Source: Gracilariopsis chorda (Eukaryota; Rhodophyta; Florideophyceae; Gracilariales; Gracilariaceae). From it: DNA of 64,000 nt. The DNA lies in NCBI GenBank assembly GCA_003194525.1, contig NBIV01000188.1:1-64000 (forward strand), written 5' to 3'. Both the position numbers and the translations under genes were made by a program. The notes below the pieces were generated by a model. It made no database searches. It saw nothing but the letters and a program-made list of their open reading frames with translations, and had not been told where the DNA came from. Shown here one piece after another: positions 32,755 to 43,805 of the stretch (its first letter is position 1; each line of letters begins with the position of its first letter).

Positions 32755-35700
32755 ATGAACCTCGTTCTGGGCGAGAGCATCGGCTTCGTTTCTGGGGTAT
32801 ACCTTGTGGTTCTCATTCCATGGACTATTTTGTACACCGTTGACTTCATTTCCGCCAAGTGGGAAAGCATCGGGTCCACAATGGTGAACGGCTGGATTCA
32901 TCTGGTGATCATAACCATTCCTATATCTTCTATTATTGCATACGTTGTGCTGCAAACCCAGCTGCCGCAACCGGACTACAAAGAAATGTACACCGCTATC
33001 ACTGCTCTCATTCTGAGTGCATATCACCTTGCGAGAACTGTGTGGGGCCTTCGTCAACTACACTACTTCAGGGAATGGGCAGCGGCAGTTGAAACGATTT
33101 TGGAATCCGCCTCATATAACTGTGACATAGAGAGCAGAGAGCAAAAGAACAAAGTCTTCAGCTTTCTCTCTCCCCGCTTACGCAAGATAGAAACACTTCT
33201 TCAGCCGACTTTGTCACGTATTGTTCGACTTTTCTTTCCAGATGCTCATATCGTTACCGTATGCCAGTGCAATTCATGTTCACATAGCAGAAGGATCCGT
33301 AACAACGTTAATCGCTTGTTGGTCAACAATTCTCTAATTGACAACGACTTCTTTGCCGGCATTGCACCGCATGTGAAGCCTCGCCATTTGCTCAAACCAT
33401 TATCAATGAAACCGTCTAGACCATTCGTAACTTTTACCAGATGGGCCACAGCGCTCGTGGCGCAACTGGGTAGGGCGTGGCTGGAGGATACAAGAGTGAA
33501 AGAAAACAAAGGTGATCCCTGGCTTGAGAAACGTAGGAAGTTTGCAATGCAGGTTTTGACAACGGCCATGCTTCACATGGACCCTGAAGAGGAGCACGGA
33601 TACAAGTATCCAGAAAACACCCGCTTTTTATCATCTGATTCAGAATCCGTCTTGCCCCCACTCATATGGAAGAAGATCACACGACGCATGCATAATGGCG
33701 GTCACGTTTTCTCCCACAAAGAGGTTCTCACAACGTTTTTCAAAGACGGTAGGGGTCTGCCTTTTAGCTTTCCAGCTCTTGAACAAAACCAAGAGGTTGG
33801 TTCTCATAGATTTCTTTGGCCTGATCTCAAGGAAGCCAAGAGTGCGTTGCCTTCGAGAATGCAAGAAACGTTGGAGAATTTTGAACGCGAGCACTTAGAA
33901 CTCTTTTCCATATTCCTCTGGATCCAGAAGTACGCTCCAGAACGGCACAAGCCTCTGGATGGAATCATAGCTACTGGTCCAGAGTCAAGTTATCGTCTTC
34001 TTCAACGACAACTCGGACTGGATGAGGATGATCGAGCTTTGGATGACCTTCCGTACTCTTTTTGCATGCACGGAAGAAGCAGGCACCTTTGGTTTAACCG
34101 CAGTATTCTGGAGGTGAGTTGTCGCATTGACAACTGGCTCGCACTTTGCAACGGCGAACAAGTAAAATACAAGTTGCGTCAGATGGCTGCCATAAAGAAA
34201 GAAGCAAAGTCAGCCGGAATCCACACAAACTTGTATGATATTGCGAGAAGAGTACGAATTCCGTCTGACTCTAGCGAAAGAGAACCCATGCACTGGGAAA
34301 GTGGGAGAGACCAAGCGGATCAGTCGATGAGAAAAACGATGTTCCGAAAGAATGAAGAAGTGGAAGCAAAAAGCTTAAGATTTCAACTTGCAAACAAGGA
34401 TACACGTCATAGTCATGCAGAGCAGTCATTGACTTTTATGGGATGCGTGATGGAGAGTCTTCGGTCGGGACTGGCTGAGAATTCTTTTGCCATCACTCAT
34501 GCGCCCATGGGCGAGGACGAAAGCAACGTCAACTGGAAGGTCTCCATCCCTTCGGACAGAATTAAACTTCCCATATCACGGCAACTGCGAGAATGTCTAC
34601 TATCTCCCAAGGACGCAGAACACAAGCATCCGCATTCGGCTATTCAGGAGCGTTTGCTCTGGGAGTGCCAAGTGGGTACACATCATGTGTACCAGGAAGC
34701 TCTTACGCAACCAAATGCTCATCATCAACTTTCTTCAATGATTCTATTCATTCTTGGGTTTCCGAGCATTTTCGTAAGACGTCAAAAAGACGACTACATG
34801 AGTGGATTAGGTAAATGTGTGTCAATTCGAATTGAAGTGGCAATGGCTCCCCAACCCATATACATCTGTGTATCCGTTCCACTCAAAAGCGCTGATCCAC
34901 TCATAATTTTGAACATAAGACCAATACCGCATGTTTGGCATGCCAGCGAGGGGATGCCTTTGTTTGACTGGGATGCCTGGCGTTGCGCTTTTGAAGGCCG
35001 CTTGACTGCACGAGCATCGTGGCAGGAATCACATCGTATGATCAGTGTGCCATATGAGAGAGCGCAGAACAATTCAGATTTATGGAAACCAGTCAAACCC
35101 TTGGAGACAACTATATCCAATGGAAAGAGATCGAGACTATTTGTTTGGGATGGCTGGAAACCGTTTAGAGAAGGGATGGCAATTTTCGAACTCAAATACT
35201 GGTTCTATGCCGGATCGAAAGAGAATGCCAAACCCATAACATCTGCGGCATCGCTTGTCGAGATTGCTAATGAAAAGGTGACCTCAGTAAAGGAGAAAAT
35301 GAGAATTGGGGGTCAAGAGTATGGATTGTGTTCCACAGCAGTTCTGAACAATGGAATGTCACTCATCGACACAGTATTGGGAACGGGCGGGAGCGGAAGC
35401 CTTTGGAATAGGTTGCGAGACTCGGGAAACATAAGTCCTGATGAGAAGAGGAAGATCCTAGTGAAAGCACAGACCTTCCCTCAGTCAATTGGAAAGGGCT
35501 TCAGTATATTTACAAAGAAAATTCAAAATCTCCTTCCCATCCCAAACAATCAGTCCGAGCCCCGGGATCACACGTACCCATCGGACAAATCTCTGGACTT
35601 TGATTACCTCCAGGCGAAGAAACTGGAACCAAAGGCGATCTTCAAGGTAGCGGGCTGGGTTTTAAGAGGAGATAAGGGGTACAGGCAGGACAGAGAAACG

Positions 35701-36522
35701 GCTTTGACAATGATGGAATATGCTGTCCATATCGACAAGGACGTGAATAATGCCTGGTCGTATGTTAAGACCTGTCTCGAAGCAAGACAAGACTTGTTTA
35801 ATGCAAAGAGGGATGACTACTTGGATAGAGCATTTTCAGCTGTGAACGTTTTATGGACCGATGTTGAAACTCGACTCAAGCGCGGGACAAATGAATGGAA
35901 GAGTGCGGACGCTTACTATGAGACTAATCGCGTGAAGAAGATCATCGATATTCACCAGAAGCTTGTAGATGAGACTCACCGTGGTAATACACTCCAGAAC
36001 TTTGCGGATCGACTAGCCAGATGGTTTCACGTCACAGATAGACATGAATGGCAACAGAGTGCTCGCCAATTGTACGAAAGTGCAATCATTGCGGAAGGTG
36101 ATGTTTTTGCTATGATCAAACTTGCGCTACTGATCATTACAGAGAAAGAGGAAGATTTGAACCTGGCGTTGGGCCTGTACAGGAGGGCAAAGAATGAGTG
36201 TGACAGGAAAAAACATGACAATTGTATAGAGGGTAATCACTTTGACTTTACTAACTACTCTATGAGGTTTGTAAGCTTTAATGATGTTCACAAATATCTA
36301 AGTTATGAAAACGAGCAAGGCCATCGTGGAGTACAGCTTCTATTACTTCATTTGCAGCAAGCTGGGAGTGAGAGTGAGAAAGCATATGCGACGACAGAGT
36401 TAGCACGAATGGAACGTTTTCCTGCGTCAAGTCGTACAAGCAAAACATATTCCGAAGATGTGGAGAAAATTGAGAGTACTGATTCGGTGGCAAGTAACCA
36501 TGTTGCGATAGATCTGTTATAG
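32755..36522 (+). CDS. Large membrane protein with C-terminal Sel1-like repeats, function unknown
   Basis: From the ATG at 32755 the protein is 1255 aa (MNLVLGESIGFVSG). An in-frame ATG at 32614 would add 47 polar residues ahead of the membrane domain and is less likely. Three hydrophobic helices lie in the first ~120 residues (VSGVYLVVLIPWTILYTVDF; IHLVIITIPISSIIAYVVL; TAITALILSAYHLARTVWGL). About 850 residues of soluble sequence without recognised domain follow, then near the C-terminus Sel1-like helical repeats (KAIFKVAGWVLRGDKGYRQD; YESAIIAEGDVFAMIKLALL then LALGLYRRAKNE). A membrane-anchored scaffold or adaptor is plausible; no enzyme motif is seen. It is one exon of 3.8 kb. Confidence 0.82.
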   Translation: MNLVLGESIGFVSGVYLVVLIPWTILYTVDFISAKWESIGSTMVNGWIHLVIITIPISSIIAYVVLQTQLPQPDYKEMYTAITALILSAYHLARTVWGLRQLHYFREWAAAVETILESASYNCDIESREQKNKVFSFLSPRLRKIETLLQPTLSRIVRLFFPDAHIVTVCQCNSCSHSRRIRNNVNRLLVNNSLIDNDFFAGIAPHVKPRHLLKPLSMKPSRPFVTFTRWATALVAQLGRAWLEDTRVKENKGDPWLEKRRKFAMQVLTTAMLHMDPEEEHGYKYPENTRFLSSDSESVLPPLIWKKITRRMHNGGHVFSHKEVLTTFFKDGRGLPFSFPALEQNQEVGSHRFLWPDLKEAKSALPSRMQETLENFEREHLELFSIFLWIQKYAPERHKPLDGIIATGPESSYRLLQRQLGLDEDDRALDDLPYSFCMHGRSRHLWFNRSILEVSCRIDNWLALCNGEQVKYKLRQMAAIKKEAKSAGIHTNLYDIARRVRIPSDSSEREPMHWESGRDQADQSMRKTMFRKNEEVEAKSLRFQLANKDTRHSHAEQSLTFMGCVMESLRSGLAENSFAITHAPMGEDESNVNWKVSIPSDRIKLPISRQLRECLLSPKDAEHKHPHSAIQERLLWECQVGTHHVYQEALTQPNAHHQLSSMILFILGFPSIFVRRQKDDYMSGLGKCVSIRIEVAMAPQPIYICVSVPLKSADPLIILNIRPIPHVWHASEGMPLFDWDAWRCAFEGRLTARASWQESHRMISVPYERAQNNSDLWKPVKPLETTISNGKRSRLFVWDGWKPFREGMAIFELKYWFYAGSKENAKPITSAASLVEIANEKVTSVKEKMRIGGQEYGLCSTAVLNNGMSLIDTVLGTGGSGSLWNRLRDSGNISPDEKRKILVKAQTFPQSIGKGFSIFTKKIQNLLPIPNNQSEPRDHTYPSDKSLDFDYLQAKKLEPKAIFKVAGWVLRGDKGYRQDRETALTMMEYAVHIDKDVNNAWSYVKTCLEARQDLFNAKRDDYLDRAFSAVNVLWTDVETRLKRGTNEWKSADAYYETNRVKKIIDIHQKLVDETHRGNTLQNFADRLARWFHVTDRHEWQQSARQLYESAIIAEGDVFAMIKLALLIITEKEEDLNLALGLYRRAKNECDRKKHDNCIEGNHFDFTNYSMRFVSFNDVHKYLSYENEQGHRGVQLLLLHLQQAGSESEKAYATTELARMERFPASSRTSKTYSEDVEKIESTDSVASNHVAIDLL

Positions 36523-37303
36523 GTCCAACTGTCCAACGAGATTGTCCGTTTGCCTTGAAGCAAGAACAGGCATAAGGGTATCCTCTGCAGAGTGATTGTT
36601 TATTGTCGGTCTTTGTATGCAGACACACGCAAGCAGCCCGCCTTCACGTGGCGTGTTTGGCTCAACGTGGAGAGTGAGCGGCCGGGGCGAAGTTGGCTCA
36701 CGTGCGGTTCTCCCGCGTAAACCTGGGACTTTGGAAAGCATGTGAGCCGCTATTCTAACTCCGAGCACACGGTAGAGCAGGTTGCTCTCCGTGGAGTCCG
36801 TTTCTCCCTCTCTGTTCCGAAGATACCCTAACCGACTAACACTAAGGGCGGGGGTAATCTGTGACCGAATCCGGCAAACCTATGCCCCACGCACTGAGGG
36901 ATTAAACAGTGGGGATCTGATTAGGATGCTCGAGGTTACAAGAGTATCACAGGCACCAAAGCCTGAAGGGTATGAAGAGTATCCCTATCCCTTTACCCCT
37001 GTACCCCTGCAATATTGCAGAAAGAGAGTGCGAATCATTCAGAAAGATAATACCACGGATTACGGAGTCTTCGGCTCGTTTTCACCATAGGTGTCTGATT
37101 TCTGAGCCCGGCATTCTACTATGCAGTGCAGGGTCAAAGCTTACTTTCATGATGGAGTCAAGGAGGTGTCCGAAGCATTTCGATTGAAGGCGCTACACCT
37201 GAGGGATGAGCACACCACCAATATGATCCTTTCCAATGTGATGGTTCTCGTGTGCATGGTGTAACCCATGGCATGGCCCTTCATTTTGCAATCTGAGTGT
37301 GGG

Positions 37304-37400
37304 TGCAAGCCGATCCGCCTTCATGAGGTGCACCCGTCTTCCCTCCGCTAATGAGAGAAGCGAAATGGACAGGTGATTGGGCCTCTTACCGAGACCAACA
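37304..37400 (+). repeat. GATCCGCCTTCAC repeat family, copy
   Basis: Blocks in order are GCAAGCCGATCCGCCTTCAT, GAGGTGCACCCGTCTTCCCT, AATGAGAGAAGCGAAATGGA and GATTGGGCCTC. They match 25675-25775 and the minus-strand copy at 32200-32285. Confidence 0.65.
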
Positions 37401-37497
37401 ACCTTCCGGTCATCAAAACAAAAGAAAGAGAACACGGCCCGTGAAGTTACTGGTTTTATCTAGAGAGAGAGGAGTTCTTTTCACTGCAAGCCCTACC

Positions 37498-37568
37498 ATC
37501 GGGGTTGTGTTGCAATCGCTAGGATTGCAATCTGCGATGCATTTTGGTGATGAGATTGCAACCCCGAT
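37498..37568. repeat. Nested inverted repeats
   Basis: The outer 10-bp arms are ATCGGGGTTG (37498-37507) and CAACCCCGAT (37559-37568). Inside are TTGCAATC (37510-37517) and GATTGCAA (37523-37530). GATTGCAA-type words recur once more after the outer arm. Confidence 0.7.
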
Positions 37569-38060
37569 TGCAATTGAGGGGTTGAATTGAAACTTACAAG
37601 AGCTCTTAAGGACATCTTTTTTGAACCCTTTTGAGAAATTCAAGCATCTATTTTCGGTCAGAAGCAGTCATATGTCTCGTAAACAGTGCCCTTAAAACAC
37701 TCCGCAACATCGTGTAGACCTTCCCTGTAATATAGTGGCGCCCACTCAGGCATTACGACCATTAGATGTGATTACATCACGACCCGGGAGATAGTAAACG
37801 TACTGAGGTCGTTCTTCGAGTGACATTCTAGTCATCGGCAGTGTCACTGCAGCTCTGAGCTGTTGATCATCTGGTAAACATGTTGTACCCAATCCTTTCG
37901 CCTTCACTATCTTACATTCCCTCTTTATAGTCTATACAATTCTCGAACAGCAACCTGTCAATGCGCCACTACAAAGAGTCCCAAGCTCATCGTTCGATAT
38001 GTTCTCCAACCTGCACAATTTACAATCCACCTTCATCACCAATACCCAAAAAATTGGTGT

Positions 38061-39002
38061 GTGCATTGGCACATTACATATGCAAAGAACTTCGACCCAT
38101 CAAGAATAATGATTCGACACCTGTCAGCTGAGTACATTTTGTTTCTCAGTGCCCGAACCCTCATTTCACATCCGTTCTTGGCCTCCGTTGGAGATCCGTC
38201 TGCGTACGTCTGCTGCATACCAAGTCACTGCGGGACAACCCGCAATGAACGCGTGGACTGCTTGGCAAAATATGGACTTAGTTTGGCGATGCAGGAGCAA
38301 GTACGAGTTCCAATCGATATAATAGATGTCGTTGTGTAATACAGAGAGGAGACCTAGGGTGTAGGATGAAGGTATCGCTGGTTTCGAGGATAGGTTCGAG
38401 GTCTGACTGGTTGGCCTGGCTCTCAGGAGGAGCAGGCCAGGTCGTGCCTCTTTATTTATATTGCTCCTCGAAGAGAGCTTGTAGCTAAGATAGGTTGCGC
38501 TGTGACGCTGTTCTAGCTTGTAGCGTCAGGTTAAAGTATTGTAGTGACAATAACAGACATTCTAGCTTGTAGTATCGACTAGTTCGTTACGCGTTGTCTA
38601 TTAGGGGAAAAAAGCTTCTTCAGCATTGGCCTGCGTTTGTTACATGCGAAAGGGATGCAAGAAAGGCTGAAGTAACGCTTGGACAATTCTGCACGAAAAA
38701 CGTTTCCACCCTACATCCTGTGGCGACGTTTCTCGATAACAGAACCTTGAGATGTGACTGTGGAACGAACGTGAAGAAAGACTATGAGCACGTTGTGTAC
38801 CGATGCCCTTGAACAAATGCAGCCCGTAGAGAGATGTTAGCTGGTCTCCCAAGAAAATGTAAGGAAAGTATGCAGCAGTTAATCCGACATGAGCCACAGA
38901 AGTTCTTGGCCTTTCTGAAAAGAGAAAGCTTTTACTGAAAGCTCTCCTTCAGCTTTGTAATACAAAGCTGTTGTCCACAATAAAGAAGAAGAAGAAGAAG
39001 AA
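38061..39002 (+). mobile_element. Non-LTR retrotransposon (LINE) 3' fragment with (GAA)n tail
   Basis: 38061-38339 reads as the end of a LINE RNase H domain: SAEYILFLSARTLISHPF and then IPSHCGTTRNERVDCLAKYG, the PSHCGxxxNExxDxLAK signature. 38594-38812 reads as the C-terminal Cys-His region: LGQFCTKNVSTLHPVATFLD, then CDCGTNVKKDYEHVVYRCP, the usual LINE C-terminal knuckle. Between them 250 bp are non-coding with repeated TTCTAGCTTGTAG words, either an insertion or decay. The element ends in AATAAAG(AAG)n at 38980-39002, a microsatellite 3' tail typical of some LINEs. RT and endonuclease are absent (5' truncation). Confidence 0.8.
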
Positions 39003-39029
39003 CCCTCATTGCAAGGAATCAAACCAATG

Positions 39030-40500
39030 ATTCATTTTCAAACGGCAACGGATGCTGCAATACTTTTCGAAGTTTTAGAACTTGCTTACCAGATGGCAAC
39101 GAGTAGAGGTTACTACAAAGGAACCAAGACTGTCAAAAAAATGCGATCAGAGAGTGATAACCAGAAACAATCAGCCCGATTGTAAGAAAAACTTCCTGGC
39201 GATAGAGCCCTGCATGCCTACATTACCTTGATCGTAATAAATAATGTGCATTTAATATCGCTAAACACAAAGCCGTTCGAAGCCTCACAAAACAAAGTGA
39301 AGCATTTTCACGCAACACCGTTCAAACAAGGACGTTTAAGCTTTGTGACCTTATGGAGATGAGCATTGGAAAAGAACTTGTCAAATCAAACAAAGGGGCA
39401 ATCATGCAGGATTGGTGGACTTGTGCGGGGGTGCATTACATTGGTTTGTTTGTAGCGTACACACACAATCTCTGTATTTTGAACTCAAAGGAAAAGAGAT
39501 ACGGCAAAGGTGATATTACTTTGCTCTACTGCTCTTCGATTGCAAATAGCGAAGTAAAGGAGGGTAGAAGAAATGGCCGGATGGGGTGCTGAAAGTCTTT
39601 AGGAGAGAGGCATTTTTCGATAAGAACTCCTACCACACGTTCAGAGTTTGTGGCATGCCCCCCATAAACATATACACATGCATACATTCAAAGAAAGGTA
39701 AAGAAGAGAATAAGTACCAATCTGTGGAAGAATCTGCAAATTTTTCGGCAATAACCCACGTACCAAGGGTAGTACAATCAAGGAAATATTTCGATTCTAA
39801 TGAGTTGATGCCGAGAAATGGATTGTGTATCAGACTGCTGATAACTGCAAGACGAACAAATAACGCTTCTTTTGGAATTCCTTATATAGGCTGTAAAAGC
39901 CATCTGTTCGACTTAGAAGTGAACCAAATGATCGCGGTTACCCCATACTTAGAGCGCACAACCGATACGATCCACGAAACAATGCTGCAATGCAGGCCGA
40001 AGCAGACTTGCTGCTTTGTGAAGGAGCAATATCGATCTTCGTCCAGTAATCTAGAAAGATAGGTGTTTGTAACGCCAATATGTGATGCTTCAACGCTTTC
40101 TTCGTGTATGGGATGAGCACATTTTTGTTAGTCATCACGAGCGATCTGATCTGAACATCTGCCTCAAGGGTAAGGTAAAACGATACTGCAAACAGCTATT
40201 GCAGATTGAATATGCAAAAAAAGAATTGCAGACAAAAAGGTGTACTCTAACTAACCGTTAAATGTATTGGATCTGCTGGTGTCTGATACAGATCTTCAGA
40301 AACTAATATACTCTGCGAATTCAGTTTTTAGGAGTAAAGAGAGCAGCATCCAATAACAAAGATCATCGACGTTGACATAGGCAGAGAATCATGCTTTCAG
40401 GCAATTTTTTATTCCAATTGACATTTCTGACGATACGAATGACGATACTGCAAACTCTTCACTGCCTTTGAACACGTTTTGCATAGTTCGAAGCTTTTTA
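39030..40500 (+). pseudogene. hAT-like DNA transposase remnant
   Basis: Fragments spread over the three + frames appear in the order of hAT-type transposases. These are ITLIVINNVHLISLNTKPFE (near 39220), GAIMQDWWTCAGVHYIGLFV (near 39395), TNNASFGIPYIGCKSHLFDL (near 39860) with MIAVTPYLERTTDTIHETM, then YVMLQRFLRVWDEHIF (near 40080) and VLDLLVSDTDLQKLIYSANS (near 40270). Hallmarks are the DxWT-like motif, the GCxSHxxxLxV motif and the RWSS-like region, the latter eroded. At least five frameshifts or stops make it dead. No terminal inverted repeats or target duplication were identified. A TACCAAGGG motif lies inside at 39761. Confidence 0.6.
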
Positions 40501-40663
40501 AGGTGGTGTTACTGTCGTGAAATAATACGTTAAAAAAGGGGCGAATTATAGTGATAGCTAGAGACAACCCAAAAAAGAAGGTTCGTTTGCTTAGGGAAGT
40601 AAATTTGATGATGATAAACGGGTTAGAGAACAGACAAGCGCCAAGGGCCCAGCTCTGTCCCCT

Positions 40664-40672
40664 CCTTTTATA
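40664..40672 (-). promoter_or_regulatory. TATA box in the copia 3' LTR
   Basis: On the minus strand GAGTATAAAAGGAGG lies about 80 bp inside the probable LTR start at 40753 (TGCTTACAATGTCG). Position and strand fit the U3 promoter of an LTR. Confidence 0.5.
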
Positions 40673-40872
40673 CTCAGAGAGAAAAACAATAGTCGTCTTT
40701 CTTAGTAATTACAGTCCTAACATGCTCACACACAAAAGGCGACATTGTAAGCAGCCATCCCACCATCCTCGGGGACGTTTCACTACATCGCTCTCTTCCT
40801 TACCGTCTAAAAAGGACGGTGAGAGAAGATTTATCCTCAAATCCCGTTCTGTCTTTTTATTGCTTACAATTA

Positions 40873-41064
40873 TCACATAAAATCACGTACAACTAAATGA
40901 CCAATATCCAAAATGCATTTTAAAGTACTTAAAATTTGATTCAAAGTGTCAAAGTCCTTATCTTTGGTAAAACAATCAGCTTGGTGGTTCGTAGAGTTGA
41001 TATACCCAACATCAGAAATTTCGTGATTCGAGTAGGCTTCACGACCTGCTAAAATGTCGATCAT
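40873..41064 (-). pseudogene. Copia RNase H C-terminal fragment
   Basis: Reads VGYINSTNHQADCFTK then LNQILSTLK, matching the ...NxADxxTK end of copia RNase H. It ends at a TGA at 40873-40875. The upstream RNase H and RT sections are broken by stops. Confidence 0.7.
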
Positions 41065-41813
41065 TAGTCACTTTTCATATGTCGACGAGCTTTTTATTAT
41101 TAAGTTAAATAAGCTTTTTGAGTCAGTGAGCATTGTGACTGGAATTTTATTTCCAATTTTTGACTCTAATTCATGTTTAATAACGTAAACTATATCGAAT
41201 GCATCTGAAAATGGATAAACTTGTCCTCCTAAAATGGATCTGGTAACCTACCGACTTTTGTGACCTGAAAAATGAAGAATATTGCAGTTATCGAACTTAT
41301 CTACGAGAGGAATGATGAATTTGTTCTTAGATGAGTTGTCTGCGTTTTTGGCATATGACGAATCGTAGTATATCTTGAGTTGAAGTGATTGGACATCACT
41401 TTTGACCTATTTCAAACTTAAAATTTGACTTGTTGAATATGTGTTACGACTTTGTTCATGTTCTTCACATCTTCGTTTGAGAAAGATGGTTCCGTAACTA
41501 GAGCAGCCATGTTGACAGCACAGCAAATGTCTGTTCGCTTTTGAGTCAACCAAGCAGCTTTGTGTCTCAATGATAGGAAATAAGAGAAGGTGCAATCTTA
41601 TGGAAGAATTCGCAATCGCTTGGCATAATGTTCCTCACTTATTTAAAATCCGTTGTCGGTTTTGCGTACTCTTACGCCGGCAAATAGAGCGGAATCCATT
41701 TCTAAGGCATTTGATTCAAATTATGGAATTTTGAGGGTTGCCTGTTGCAGGAATTGATCGGTTGCGCATGGAAGGAGGTAATCCACGTAAACACCCGTTA
41801 AGCCAGTTAGCTT

Positions 41814-42357
41814 TTACTGTTCGTGTTTCATAAATAGTGACAAATCTCCTTTTATCGGTTTCATTCCTAGGTCTTCTTTCAAATGAGTTGTTGTTGTTCT
41901 GTACCAATAGTCTCCGAAGTCTGAAAGTCCATAAAGAGGGCGGAGAAATTCCAACAACATGTCTGCTGAAAGGTCCAATTCTTTTGGAGGCTTCAAGTAT
42001 ACTTTACGCATGAGTTTCTGTGCGGATTGTAAGTATGCTTGGCGAAAATCTGTGTTCCATACTCTATATCCAAGAATAGCGGCGATGGTAACGATAACTC
42101 ATGTTGAGTGTTGTCTTAGATTAGGTGAATTGTATACGAGAAGAGCTTTTTCTGGATCTTTGGGTCCGTGGGCGACAAATCTGGCTTTGAATATCTCTTC
42201 ATCAGTTTCTGGATTTTTGATGGCGAGCACAAATCGTCCAGCGAGAGTATTGGCGTCTTCTGACACTTCGGCTTGTCTAATCACTTTCCACTTTCCTCGC
42301 GATATTAATCCTGCCAGCTCTGTTCGTTTAGCTTCACTGAATGCTGATTGGTTCTAA
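41814..42357 (-). pseudogene. Copia reverse transcriptase fragments
   Basis: Two open pieces are seen. One is VIRQAEVSEDANTLAGRFVLAIKN region with FKARFVAHGPKDPE (the KARxVA.G motif that opens copia RT). The other is VYLKPPKELDLSADMLLEFL with RPLYGLSDFGDYWY (the copia LxxxLYGLxxxxxxW motif). The catalytic YVDD segment is not recovered in an open frame. Written pieces lie in different frames. Confidence 0.72.
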
Positions 42358-42997
42358 CGGTGATCGAAAGGACCTAAAACATCAGTGATTTGAACATCAT
42401 AGAGTTTAAAATCATTAGAAAGTATTGGTTGGAGACAAGTACGAAGTTTGTCCATTAGTTCGTCATGGTGGAAGGGTTTGACTTTGGCAATAGAATGTTG
42501 GACTGTTTCGCCATTGCGATTGATGAAGACTTGTGTGTTATCAATTCTTACAAGTTTGTAGGGTCCAGTCCATTTTATTTGCTTCAGATCTTCGCGATAA
42601 ACTTAAACTTCTTTTCCAACTGTCAAGTTTGTCGATCCGGCAGATGGGATACGAGCGACGATTGCATGGCGCAAACGAAGCAACGAAGTGATGGTTTTCA
42701 TCTCAGTGCGCGCGATTTGAAGAGCTCTCATTCGCTCGTCATGGTTTGGAAGTGCTGTGTTAAAGGTCGGGAAGCGGGAAATAACTCCAAATACGAGAAG
42801 CGAAGGTACAAGGGGGTTCATTGTATCGTTCATAGCCTTGACAGCAAGTCGGCGAGCTAAGGCGATGGGGATATCAGGCTCGCTGTATCGAATCTTTTGG
42901 TAGATACGATGTAGGGTTTCATGGTACCATTCGTCAGTTTCAAGGGAATTATGACTTTCAATGCCTGATAATTGTAAGGTGATTCCAGCCATGCTTG

Positions 42998-43366
42998 TCA
43001 GTTCTTCCATCGAGCGGATATGAATTGTCTGCCATTATGCAGTCTCATCTTGTCTGGATACCCGGTGTAAAATGTTGCCCAACAACCGAGAAATGCGTAC
43101 CAGATTGCTACAGTGGTCTGACTCTTGAGGAAAACTGCAGAGCTGAAGTGCGTTTGTGTGTCGACAACCTGTAGAACTGGCATTTTGTCCAAGAACATAA
43201 GATCCAGAGCAATTTCACTGTTTAATATTATTCTGCCTGGAATGGAGACTTGGAACGACTGTGGTCGGGGTGTAAAACGTTGGGACGTGGCACATGATTC
43301 TGAGATAGGCTCAATGAGTTTCGTGGTCTCAACCATGGCATTTTCTGGCTTTGCTCTGGAGATCAA
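42998..43366 (-). pseudogene. Copia integrase core fragment
   Basis: LDLMFLDKMPVLQVVDTQTH then FSSAVFLKSQT and MRLHNGRQFISARW correspond to the DDE core of copia integrase. The second catalytic aspartate (normally DNGxEF) is read here as HNGRQF, so this copy has lost an active-site residue. The zinc-binding N-terminus is not clear. Confidence 0.7.
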
Positions 43367-43402
43367 GTTGAAAAGCTTGTTTTGCGCTTGGATGATAGAA
43401 AT

Positions 43403-43805
43403 TTATATGCATTTTTCGGAGTTCACTCTTTGTGTAAAAATCTCAGAGAAGTCCCATTCTAAGTACATATTTTCGAATTTCCGCGTGATTGGTACTGACG
43501 AATTGAACTTTCTGTTGATTAACATGTTGTCCACATTGTCAGGTACAAGAGCGTGTAAGTCCAAGATATCGAGTCCAATAAGAAGAGGTACAGAGGCGTC
43601 GACGACGTCAGTCTCGAGTGGAAGAAAAGTGTTGCCAGGAAATGGAATGCGTATTTGCATGGTTCCACAGCTGAAGTATACGTCATCTCCAAATTCAAAA
43701 TCTTTGTTGGATTGGTTCAGCCTAAATAGAATTCCTACAAGTTTACAGTACGCCTGGGCGTGTTTTTTTCCTACTACAGATTGTTGTGCGCCAGAATCCA
43801 GACAT
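43403..43805 (-). pseudogene. Copia aspartic protease fragment
   Basis: The minus frame is open from about 43805 and reads CLDSGAQQSVVGKKHAQAY (catalytic DSG) on to VPLLIGLDILD, the LLxGLD motif near the end of copia proteases. It lies between the gag knuckle and integrase as expected. Confidence 0.68.

Larger units (their letters stand above)
36523..38060. other. Intergenic with short repeats
   Basis: No supported gene. It holds a weak partial copy of the CCGCCTTCACGTGG repeat (36628-36680), a fuller copy at 37304-37400, and nested inverted repeats at 37498-37568. Confidence 0.5.
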
